From positions 7,607 through 14,347 of the forward strand of contig DEEY01000024.1 of the NCBI GenBank assembly GCA_002350545.1: 6,741 nucleotides of DNA, read 5' to 3'. The DNA is from Candidatus Saccharibacteria bacterium UBA2866. Lineage in GTDB: Bacteria; Patescibacteriota; Saccharimonadia; Saccharimonadales; Saccharimonadaceae. A program made the translations under genes and the position numbers. The notes below the pieces were generated by a model, which saw only the letters and a program-made list of their open reading frames with translations, was not told the origin of the DNA and did not search any database. Below are positions 1 through 5,565 of the stretch, in pieces. Each line of letters begins with the position of its first letter. Positions within the stretch are counted from its first letter, which is position 1.

Positions 1-311
1 TGTATGATTTTCCAGAATTATTAAAAAACATCAGAAAAGAGACCGGGCTCACGCAATCAGGACTTGCTGCTAAGCTTGGAGTTTCAGCCATTTTAATCGC
101 TATGATTGAATCTGGCCAAAAAGAGCCATCAAAAAAGTTCGTCGAAATATTAGCTTCAAAAATGGAAGTATCCCCCAGGGCTATAGTTCCTTTTGTGTAT
201 TCAACTAACAAATATTCGGATGATTCAGCCTTTGAAAAGCGCCTTTCACAATTTGGAATGAACCTACAAAAGCAACTAGTTACAAAGAAAGCCAGGAACA
301 TTCTCAAATGA
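1..311 (+). CDS. XRE-family helix-turn-helix protein, 5' edge just missing
   Basis: Reading the third frame from base 3 gives YDFPELLKNIRKETGLTQ and onwards to a TGA at 309-311. Bases 1-2 are TG, so the codon just off the edge is very probably an ATG, GTG or TTG start, and the full protein would be about 103 residues. An internal ATG at 102 would cut the DNA-binding domain in half and should not be used. Residues about 5-60 form a Cro/C1-type HTH: the core LTQSGLAAKLGVS and the following IESGQKEPS are typical of the family, which binds operators as a dimer. The rest (about 60-103) is a basic tail without a recognised domain. The stop overlaps the RT start by 4 nt (ATGA), so the two are translationally coupled. 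Likely roles, by inference, are autoregulation of the RT operon or an accessory subunit of an RT system. Confidence 0.9.
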   Translation, partial: YDFPELLKNIRKETGLTQSGLAAKLGVSAILIAMIESGQKEPSKKFVEILASKMEVSPRAIVPFVYSTNKYSDDSAFEKRLSQFGMNLQKQLVTKKARNILK

Positions 312-1303
312 TAAACCAAGGCTATCCCAAGCTAAATCTTTATACTAAGAGACAGCTAGCCGATGCGATTCGCGGTAAGGACTTGTCATTTAAAGACACA
401 ATGAAATTGATTGACGATTGCCTCGTGAATAAAGATAAATACTGGTCAGATAATCCAGAAGAATCGAAACCGGATGACAATAAATGGGTGCGTAGCGCTT
501 CTGGAACGCCACTAGGAAAGCTGCAAAAAAGAATCAACCAGAAGGTCCTGGCGCCACACGATAATGAACTTCCAATTTTTATATATGGCGGGGTTGGCAA
601 AAAAGGAATAAAGAACGCCGCGATTGCGCTTCAGGGTAAAAATAATAAACGTACTCTACTAAAAGTAGATATGCGTCGCTTCTTCGAGCATATTACACAT
701 GAAGATATCGTAAGAACACTAGTTTGTCATTGTAATTGCGGAAAAGATGTCGCACAAATAATAGCCGAGATAGCATGCGTCCGCATGGGCAAAAAGTCAT
801 TAGATAATACTAACGAAAAAGTCTTAGCAAGAGGCTTCTCTACGTCGAGCCGACTCGCTGTTTGGTGTAATTTGATTTTATTTAGAAAGCTCTTCTACTG
901 CATGTCAAAAAGACTCAAAGGGCATGATCCAAGAATCGCCGTTTATATAGATGATATTGGCATCACCGCAAGTAGAGTCGATCCGGCTATGTTATCTTCA
1001 CTATATAAAGATATCGTCAATCTTATTGAAGATACGTCAAAATTAGAGATAAATAAAAACAAAACAAGAATAATTGATTATCTTCAATGTGAATACGACA
1101 TCATCGATGGACATTTATTAGAAGGCAAAACTGCTCAATTTGAATTTTTAGGAATAGGAATAGGTAGAAGTCGTTTATATCCAGGAGTTAAAACTCGCAG
1201 TAAAATGGCAAAACTAATAAAAAAGCCAAATCCTTCCGACGAGGAGAGACGAACGTTAAAAGGACAGAAACAATACGTTAAATATATAACAAGCAAGAAC
1301 TAA
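308..1303 (+). CDS. Reverse transcriptase (retron-like / defence-associated type)
   Basis: A 331-residue RNA-directed DNA polymerase with fingers and palm and only a short thumb. Visible motifs: an N-terminal GKKGIKNAAIALQGK block (about 97-111); motif A LLKVDMRRFFEHI with D121; a Cys-rich helix before motif B (C140, C142, C144, C157); motif B RGFSTSSRLAVW (175-186); catalytic AVYIDDIGITAS with D215 and D216; KLEINKNKTR (245-254); FEFLGIGIG (278-286); and a thumb-like LKGQKQYVKYI (317-327). There is no maturase or endonuclease extension, so it is not a full group II intron protein. YIDD replaces the YADD common in retrons and group II RTs, and motif B lacks the usual QGxPxSP. Overlap with the XRE gene points to a retron or defence-RT locus; the exact class cannot be fixed by eye. 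An AGGA at 294-297 lies 10 nt before the start. The stop is TAA. Confidence 0.93.
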   Translation: MINQGYPKLNLYTKRQLADAIRGKDLSFKDTMKLIDDCLVNKDKYWSDNPEESKPDDNKWVRSASGTPLGKLQKRINQKVLAPHDNELPIFIYGGVGKKGIKNAAIALQGKNNKRTLLKVDMRRFFEHITHEDIVRTLVCHCNCGKDVAQIIAEIACVRMGKKSLDNTNEKVLARGFSTSSRLAVWCNLILFRKLFYCMSKRLKGHDPRIAVYIDDIGITASRVDPAMLSSLYKDIVNLIEDTSKLEINKNKTRIIDYLQCEYDIIDGHLLEGKTAQFEFLGIGIGRSRLYPGVKTRSKMAKLIKKPNPSDEERRTLKGQKQYVKYITSKN

Positions 1304-1323
1304 ATACCGTCTAATGACGCACT

Positions 1324-1341
1324 CCTCTAACCGAAAAGAGG
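1324..1341 (+). promoter_or_regulatory. Small hairpin covering the ribosome binding site of the 154-residue gene
   Basis: CCTCT (1324-1328) can pair with AGAGG (1337-1341), leaving an 8-nt loop. AGAGG is the Shine-Dalgarno sequence, 4 nt before the ATG at 1346. Five base pairs is weak, so it may be chance, but it resembles in principle the stronger RBS hairpin before the methyltransferase gene. Confidence 0.3.
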
Positions 1342-1345
1342 TAAT

Positions 1346-1810
1346 ATGGCAAAACGCCACCCATTCAAGAAAACTAAACCCGGCGAACCGATACCAGTAA
1401 CCGCTCGGCAACTTGAAAGTTTTATACTCGAACATAGCGGCAGATTCAATTCACGCGACTACGACAAGTTTGAGCGTATGGAGCTAATGGAATCGCCCGT
1501 TCGTGACGCGATTCACGAATTAAAGACCTATTCCCTAGAAACACTAGCACAGCGCTTCGATGTGCGCCTTTTTGGGCGCGGTAAGCGCGTTTTTGCGAGG
1601 TTAGACGCCGAAGACGACAAATGGTACTACTTTTCCCTCGCATACATTCCACGCGCGCTAAATAAGCGTAATATAAACGACGCGATAGTTCAGATGTTTT
1701 TCATTGGCAAATGGCGCGTCCACAAGCTTTCGCTCTGGGCCGAACCGGAAGACATTAACCACTACGGCAACGATTCTAATAAAACATTCTATCATTTAGT
1801 CAATAGGTAG
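1346..1810 (+). CDS. Unknown 154-residue protein downstream of the RT
   Basis: I do not recognise this protein. It starts 42 nt after the RT stop, with AAAGAGG ending 4 nt before the ATG, and ends at TAG (1808-1810). The N terminus is basic (MAKRHPFKKTKPGE); the middle has alternating charged helical stretches (LESFILEHSGRFNSRDYDKFERMELME); a likely beta-rich part follows (RLFGRGKRVFARL, DKWYYFSLAYIPRAL); the C terminus is aromatic (KWRVHKLSLWAEPEDINHYG). There is no signal peptide, transmembrane segment or obvious catalytic motif. Its codons use more CGC and GCG than the RT, so the two may have separate histories. Position makes it a candidate third component of the RT locus. Small basic size could suit nucleic-acid binding, but that is a guess. 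Confidence 0.8.
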   Translation: MAKRHPFKKTKPGEPIPVTARQLESFILEHSGRFNSRDYDKFERMELMESPVRDAIHELKTYSLETLAQRFDVRLFGRGKRVFARLDAEDDKWYYFSLAYIPRALNKRNINDAIVQMFFIGKWRVHKLSLWAEPEDINHYGNDSNKTFYHLVNR

Positions 1811-1874
1811 CATCCACTTGGACACAATCGGGTTTTGAAAGTTATTGTGCAGAAAATAGGGGTGGGATTTTTTA

Positions 1875-1903
1875 TTGACACGCAATAGTGGATGTGTGAT
1901 AAA
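1875..1903 (+). promoter_or_regulatory. Candidate sigma-70-type promoter P1
   Basis: A perfect -35 TTGACA (1875-1880) is followed after 17 nt by GATAAA (1898-1903), a 4/6 match to the -10 consensus, with an extended-type TG at 1895-1896. Transcription would start near 1910 and run through the structured leader towards the methyltransferase operon. One arm of the 1887-1894 inverted repeat lies in the spacer and could be an operator. Confidence 0.55.
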
Positions 1904-1936
1904 ACGTCATCTGTATCTCCAAAAAGTATGCATTTA

Positions 1937-1945
1937 TGCTATAAT
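1937..1945 (+). promoter_or_regulatory. Candidate extended -10 promoter P2
   Basis: TGCTATAAT (1937-1945) is an exact extended -10 element (TGnTATAAT). No good -35 is seen at the usual distance, which extended -10 promoters can tolerate. The expected start, about 7 nt downstream near 1952, falls at the foot of the 12-bp inverted repeat, as expected if this promoter makes a defined structured RNA. Confidence 0.5.
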
Positions 1946-1949
1946 TAAA

Positions 1950-2076
1950 GAGTCCTAATCAATTTAATTTACAACAGAAAAAGCACAGAGATATTGCTTT
2001 TCTGTCGAGACGTACATATGCTTGGACGTCTCAGACAATAAAGATGTATGTCTCTGTTGTAAAATGATTAGGACTC
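1950..2076 (+). ncRNA. Structured RNA element closed by a 12-bp perfect inverted repeat
   Basis: GAGTCCTAATCA (1950-1961) pairs perfectly with TGATTAGGACTC (2065-2076). After an asymmetric internal loop, a second stem TTTACAACAGA (1968-1978) pairs with TCTGTTGTAAA (2053-2063), 11 bp. Inside are hairpin A, AAAAGC/GCTTTT (1979-1984/1996-2001), and hairpin B, TGTCGAGACGT (2003-2013) with ACGTCTC-A-GACA (2026-2037) and one bulged A. Together these make a branched fold starting at P2. Hairpin B has an alternative: GAGACGTACAT (2007-2017) can pair with ATGTATGTCTC (2044-2054) using one G-U. It could be a 5' leader of the methyltransferase operon, a separate RNA, or an RNA partner of the upstream RT; end repeats of 12 nt resemble the a1/a2 repeats of retron RNAs. 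No match to a named RNA family was recognised. Confidence 0.55.
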
Positions 2077-2114
2077 AGCTGGGGCGTCCAATCAGGATTT
2101 AAGTTGTATATATG

Positions 2115-2140
2115 AGGACGCAATTAGCTGCGTCCTATTT
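2115..2140 (+). terminator. Terminator-like hairpin in the leader
   Basis: AGGACGCA (2115-2122) pairs perfectly with TGCGTCCT (2129-2136) across a 6-nt loop, followed by ATTTT. The T tract is short, so termination may be partial. GCGTCC at 2084-2089 can instead pair with GGACGC (2116-2121), giving a mutually exclusive antiterminator. The position, after the structured RNA and before the methyltransferase gene, fits either the 3' end of a free RNA or an attenuator. Confidence 0.45.
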
Positions 2141-2155
2141 TGATATGAATGCTTG

Positions 2156-2179
2156 CTCTGTTGTAGGAAAGCAACAGAG
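2156..2179 (+). promoter_or_regulatory. Hairpin presenting or hiding the methyltransferase ribosome binding site
   Basis: CTCTGTTG (2156-2163) pairs perfectly with CAACAGAG (2172-2179). The 8-nt loop TAGGAAAG (2164-2171) carries the only Shine-Dalgarno-like sequence, AGGAAAG, and the ATG at 2182 lies 2 nt beyond the stem. CTCTGTTGT also occurs at 2052-2060 and ACAGAGATAT at 1985-1994, both inside the upstream structured RNA, so each arm has an alternative partner. This suggests translational control of the methyltransferase. Confidence 0.55.
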
Positions 2180-2181
2180 AT

Positions 2182-3294
2182 ATGCCATCGAACGATAAGC
2201 TCCACAGGGCTAAAAAGCAAAAAAATGATGAGTTTTACACCCAATATGCCGATATCGAAAAAGAAATAAACGCATATCTAGAATACAACCCTGACGTTTT
2301 TAAAGATAAAACTATTCTGTTGCCATGCGATGATCCGGAATGGAGTAATTTCACTAAGTATTTTGCGCAGAACTTTGAGCGCTTTGGCCTAAAGAAGCTT
2401 ATTAGTACTAGCTATGCCGCCGATAGTAAACCAAAAGGAATACCTTATCAGCCGACGTTGTTTGAAACTAAAGACCCGAAGTATGATAAAACTAAAACTC
2501 GTAAGCATGGCAAAATCTTCGTTTTGGAGCGAGACACCAACAAAGATAAAAAGATAAACATTGAAGATCTAGAATGGAACTACCTAAAAGGCGATGGAGA
2601 TTTCCAAAGCGAAGAAGTAACTAAACTAAGAGACGAGGCCGATTTCATCATTACGAATCCGCCTTTTTCGTTATTTAAGGAATTCTTTAAGTGGGTCGTG
2701 GACTCGGGAAAACATTTTTGTATAATCGGTAATCTCAACTCGGTGACTTATAAAGAGGTCTTTCCGTGCATAAAAGGTAATAGGCTATGGATGGGCGCGA
2801 CGTGCTTTAATGGCGGAGCGACTTATTTTATCGCTGACCCAGCTCTATATGAGCCAGAAAAAATGTCCAACCCGAAACACGCCTACATTAAAGACGGCAA
2901 GTTCTATTGGCGAGTAAATGGCATAAGGTGGCTCACGAATGTAGATCATGGTCGTAGGCATCAGCCTATACCGCTAATGACAATGAGCGATAATATAAAA
3001 TTTAGTAGACATAAAGAGATAAAAAACCATGAATACCAAAAATATGACAACTATGACGCATTAGAAGTGTCCCACGTTGATGCAATACCGAGTGATTATA
3101 AAGACGTAATTGGCGTTCCAATAAGTTATCTTGATAAGCATTGCCCAGAACAGTTCGGAATAGTGGGGTGTAGCGACAATGGACTTATAGAACAAAAGTA
3201 TAAAAAGCCACATTTCAAAAGACATAATGAGCCATATCTGAACGGAAAAAAGGTTTATAAAAGGATTTTCATAAAACATAAGGAGCCAAAATGA
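2182..3294 (+). CDS. EcoRI-type adenine-specific DNA methyltransferase
   Basis: A 370-residue homologue of M.EcoRI (326 residues), which transfers a methyl group from S-adenosylmethionine to adenine N6 in a DNA site. The similarity is clear along the length: KLHRAKKQKNDEFYTQYADIE at 6-26; CDDPEWSNFTKYFAQNFERFGLKKLI at 49-74; GDGDFQSEE at 137-145; catalytic NPPF at 159-162 in ITNPPFSLFKEF; NLNSVTYKEVF (184-194); WLTNVD (250-255); KYDNYDALEV (287-296); and GVPISYLDKHCPEQF (311-325). The extra length includes a segment before GDGDF with an EF-hand-like acidic loop (118-129). The start is supported by alignment with the M.EcoRI N terminus. The gene overlaps the DUF262-HNH gene by 4 nt, which places both in one restriction-modification-like operon. 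Recognition specificity cannot be read from the sequence; EcoRI-like GAATTC is possible but unproven. Confidence 0.95.
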   Translation: MPSNDKLHRAKKQKNDEFYTQYADIEKEINAYLEYNPDVFKDKTILLPCDDPEWSNFTKYFAQNFERFGLKKLISTSYAADSKPKGIPYQPTLFETKDPKYDKTKTRKHGKIFVLERDTNKDKKINIEDLEWNYLKGDGDFQSEEVTKLRDEADFIITNPPFSLFKEFFKWVVDSGKHFCIIGNLNSVTYKEVFPCIKGNRLWMGATCFNGGATYFIADPALYEPEKMSNPKHAYIKDGKFYWRVNGIRWLTNVDHGRRHQPIPLMTMSDNIKFSRHKEIKNHEYQKYDNYDALEVSHVDAIPSDYKDVIGVPISYLDKHCPEQFGIVGCSDNGLIEQKYKKPHFKRHNEPYLNGKKVYKRIFIKHKEPK

Positions 3295-4451
3295 TAACAA
3301 CTCTAAAAACTGATATTACTATCAAGGATATTTGCGACGGGTTCGTTTACAACGAGCTCGAGGGCAAGGGCCTTTACGGTCTTTCAGGCAAACTTACAAT
3401 TCAGCCAGAATATCAACGTAATTACATCTACGCAGACGGCAAAAAAGACGTCGCTGTCATCGATTCTATCATTAGTGGCTATCCACTAGGCCTTATCTAC
3501 TTTAACGAGCCTGAAAACGGCAGATATGAGGTCTTAGACGGCCAACAACGTATTACATCCTTCGGCCGATTCGTTACAAACAAGTTTGCTATCAAAGTAG
3601 ACGGTATGGAGCAATATTTCTCTGGACTTCCAGAAAATCTCCAAAAGAAGATTCTTGAATATCCACTTACGATTTACATCTGCCGAGGTGAGGAAAAGGA
3701 AATCAAAGACTGGTTTAAGACTATCAATATTGCTGGCGTTCCACTAAACGAACAAGAGCTCCGCAATGCGATTTATTCCGGCCCATTCGTTACGAAAGCC
3801 AAGGAAGAATTTAGCAACTCTCAGAACGCAAATATTCAAAAATGGAGCGCGTATATCTCTGGTTCGGTAAATCGCCAAAGTTTCCTTGAAACGGCCTTAG
3901 AATGGGTTTCTGACGACAATATCGAGGGATATATGAGCGAGCATCGCTTTGACGATAATATCAACGAACTAAAAACACATTTTACGTCTGTAATCGACTG
4001 GATTTCGTCAGTATTCATGGATTTAACAAGTGATATGTGCGGCGTAGAATGGGGCCGACTTTATAGCGAATACCATAAGAAGCCATATAACCCACAAGAA
4101 GTCTCAAAGAAACTCCAAGAACTCTATGACGATCCATATGTAAAGAACCATAAAGGAATCTTCGAATACATTTTGGGCGGTTGCAGCGATACGAAACTAC
4201 TCGACGTGAGAATCTTTGACGACGCAACAAAGAAGCGTGTCTATTCTGCACAAACAAAAGAAGCTACCGAAAAAGGCATCTCAAACTGCCCATTATGTGC
4301 CATTGGCCACGAGGCGAATAGTACGCGCATTTACAAGTTGGACGAAATGGATGCCGACCATGTATCAGCATGGAGTAAAGGCGGCGCTACGAGCGAAGAA
4401 AACTGCCAGATGCTTTGTAAGACGCATAACCGCGCTAAAGGCAATAGATAA
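3291..4451 (+). CDS. DUF262-HNH nuclease, probable restriction partner
   Basis: A 386-residue protein with two domains. The N-terminal DUF262 (ParB/GmrS-like) shows IQPEYQRNYIY (37-47) and YEVLDGQQRITSFGRF (79-94); DGQQR is the family's nucleotide-associated signature. The C-terminal HNH nuclease (about 333-386) shows C333xxC336, D356-H357, GGATSEEN (364-371), then C376 and H379-N380, a zinc-bound beta-beta-alpha-metal fold in which His replaces the usual last Cys. AAGGAG (3280-3285) sits 5 nt before the ATG, and the start overlaps the methyltransferase stop (ATGA), implying coupled, roughly matched synthesis. DUF262 proteins with HNH-type domains occur in known anti-phage restriction (GmrSD, SspE). 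I infer it cleaves DNA lacking the partner methylation. No PD-(D/E)XK EcoRI-like nuclease is present in the window. Confidence 0.95.
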   Translation: MITTLKTDITIKDICDGFVYNELEGKGLYGLSGKLTIQPEYQRNYIYADGKKDVAVIDSIISGYPLGLIYFNEPENGRYEVLDGQQRITSFGRFVTNKFAIKVDGMEQYFSGLPENLQKKILEYPLTIYICRGEEKEIKDWFKTINIAGVPLNEQELRNAIYSGPFVTKAKEEFSNSQNANIQKWSAYISGSVNRQSFLETALEWVSDDNIEGYMSEHRFDDNINELKTHFTSVIDWISSVFMDLTSDMCGVEWGRLYSEYHKKPYNPQEVSKKLQELYDDPYVKNHKGIFEYILGGCSDTKLLDVRIFDDATKKRVYSAQTKEATEKGISNCPLCAIGHEANSTRIYKLDEMDADHVSAWSKGGATSEENCQMLCKTHNRAKGNR

Positions 4452-4473
4452 ATGAATAGCAGAAAAGGTTGTT

Positions 4474-5565
4474 ATGGACAATAGTGCGATCGTTTTTTCT
4501 CTTATATTGTTTCTCGCTACAATTATTGGGATTTCTTATTTTATTGCATCATTAATAGATAAGCATAGTAGCCCAAAAAAGCAACGGAAAACTAACGATA
4601 CGCATGATGGCAGTCCGAAAGCTCCAAAAGAACAAAAACCGCCAGAAAAAGATTACTCTGAGCTTAATAAAGAAATAGAAGAAGTAATTAGTTGGATCGG
4701 CGTAAGCGAACTCGTAAATACTTCTGAAATGTTTGAAAAAGTTTTAGACGGAAAAGAAAAAGAAGTAATAAATGAAATAGCGGAACAACTTTCTTTGCCG
4801 ATGAAAATAACGACAAAATATTCATCAGAAGAAAAACACAACGATGACGGATCCTCTACTCTCGCTGAAGTCATGGTTGGCAACATACCACGTTACGGGA
4901 GCAAGTATTTAAAGGACTACCCGTGTACAATCACGCTCTATCCAGGTTATAATTCTAGATCTGATCGTTTTATTTATGTAATTGCCCACGAATTGTGCCA
5001 CTACGTTTTACAGTCGTTGAGACCACGTTTATCAGATAATAAAAAGGAAGAGCGTTTAACGGATTTGGCGGTAATATTCGGCGGATTTGAAAGCGCATAC
5101 AGGACGGGGTGGCAAAGCTATACGCACGGTAATGCTGGCTATATTCTAGACGAAAATGATATTACATATATAAGAAGAAGATACGAAAGCATATTAGCGG
5201 AACGCAGGCGAAAATGTGAAACGATAAGTACTAACTACGAAGAGCTACTTAAGGAACAGTCAGATCTATTACTCTTTATTAAAAGAAGCGAAATTCTCCT
5301 TATGCATCCAAACGAAAAAATAGCACAAGACGATATGGACGCAATCGGAAGATGTTTTTCATCAATTAATAAAAATGAAATAGAAAAAATTAACAAGCTC
5401 TTAGAGTCATTAGAACCATTTTCCAAGAAAAAGACTAGATACGGAAAAATGGAAACAGAGGAAAATAATCTGGCCGAGCTTAAAAAAACATTGAGGAGTA
5501 TTGAGCTTCCAGAATTAACGGACATCTCTGTATTAATGAGATACACCGATAAATATGCTCATTGA
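4474..5565 (+). CDS. Membrane-anchored HExxH zinc metalloprotease-like protein
   Basis: A 363-residue protein. Residues 5-28 form a hydrophobic segment (AIVFSLILFLATIIGISYFIASLI), most likely a membrane anchor rather than a cleaved signal. The following KHSSPKKQRK is basic, so by the positive-inside rule the body should face the cytoplasm. A low-complexity linker (about 32-60) precedes the catalytic part: VIAHELCHYVL gives H172, E173 and H176, and EERLTDLAVIFGGF supplies a probable third ligand (E193) in the ExxTDLA context of gluzincin-type peptidases. Residues about 235-345 are charged and helical, probably coiled coil. AAAGG lies 5 nt before the start; the gap to the DUF262-HNH gene is 22 nt, so the genes are probably cotranscribed. 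The substrate is unknown. A link to the restriction system is inferred from position only. Confidence 0.85.
   Translation: MDNSAIVFSLILFLATIIGISYFIASLIDKHSSPKKQRKTNDTHDGSPKAPKEQKPPEKDYSELNKEIEEVISWIGVSELVNTSEMFEKVLDGKEKEVINEIAEQLSLPMKITTKYSSEEKHNDDGSSTLAEVMVGNIPRYGSKYLKDYPCTITLYPGYNSRSDRFIYVIAHELCHYVLQSLRPRLSDNKKEERLTDLAVIFGGFESAYRTGWQSYTHGNAGYILDENDITYIRRRYESILAERRRKCETISTNYEELLKEQSDLLLFIKRSEILLMHPNEKIAQDDMDAIGRCFSSINKNEIEKINKLLESLEPFSKKKTRYGKMETEENNLAELKKTLRSIELPELTDISVLMRYTDKYAH

Larger units (their letters stand above)
1811..1949 (+). other. Non-coding gap before the structured leader
   Basis: No credible ORF is seen here. CATCCACT (1811-1818) and AGTGGATG (1887-1894) form a perfect 8-bp inverted repeat about 68 nt apart; the right arm lies in the spacer of the TTGACA promoter. 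CACAAT (1823-1828) and ATTGTG (1844-1849) could form a weak nested hairpin. A T6 tract at 1868-1873 is 18 nt beyond that hairpin, so it is not a convincing terminator for the RT operon. Confidence 0.5.

Noticed and set aside
308..1303. Group II intron or diversity-generating retroelement
   Set aside because: The RT lacks maturase and endonuclease extensions, no intron domain V-like structure was noticed nearby, and no template/variable repeat pair or variable C-type lectin gene was seen.
1823..1873. Terminator for the RT operon (weak hairpin plus T6)
   Set aside because: The hairpin ends 18 nt before the T tract, so the geometry is wrong for an intrinsic terminator.
1950..2183. CRISPR array, because of the repeated ACAGAGATAT and CTCTGTTGT blocks
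   Set aside because: The repeats are about 10 nt, two copies each and unevenly spaced. They read as alternative stem arms, and no cas gene is present.
2680..2685. GAATTC within the methyltransferase gene (another at 6398-6403)
   Set aside because: Would matter only if the enzyme shares EcoRI specificity, which is unknown; two sites in this length is unremarkable.
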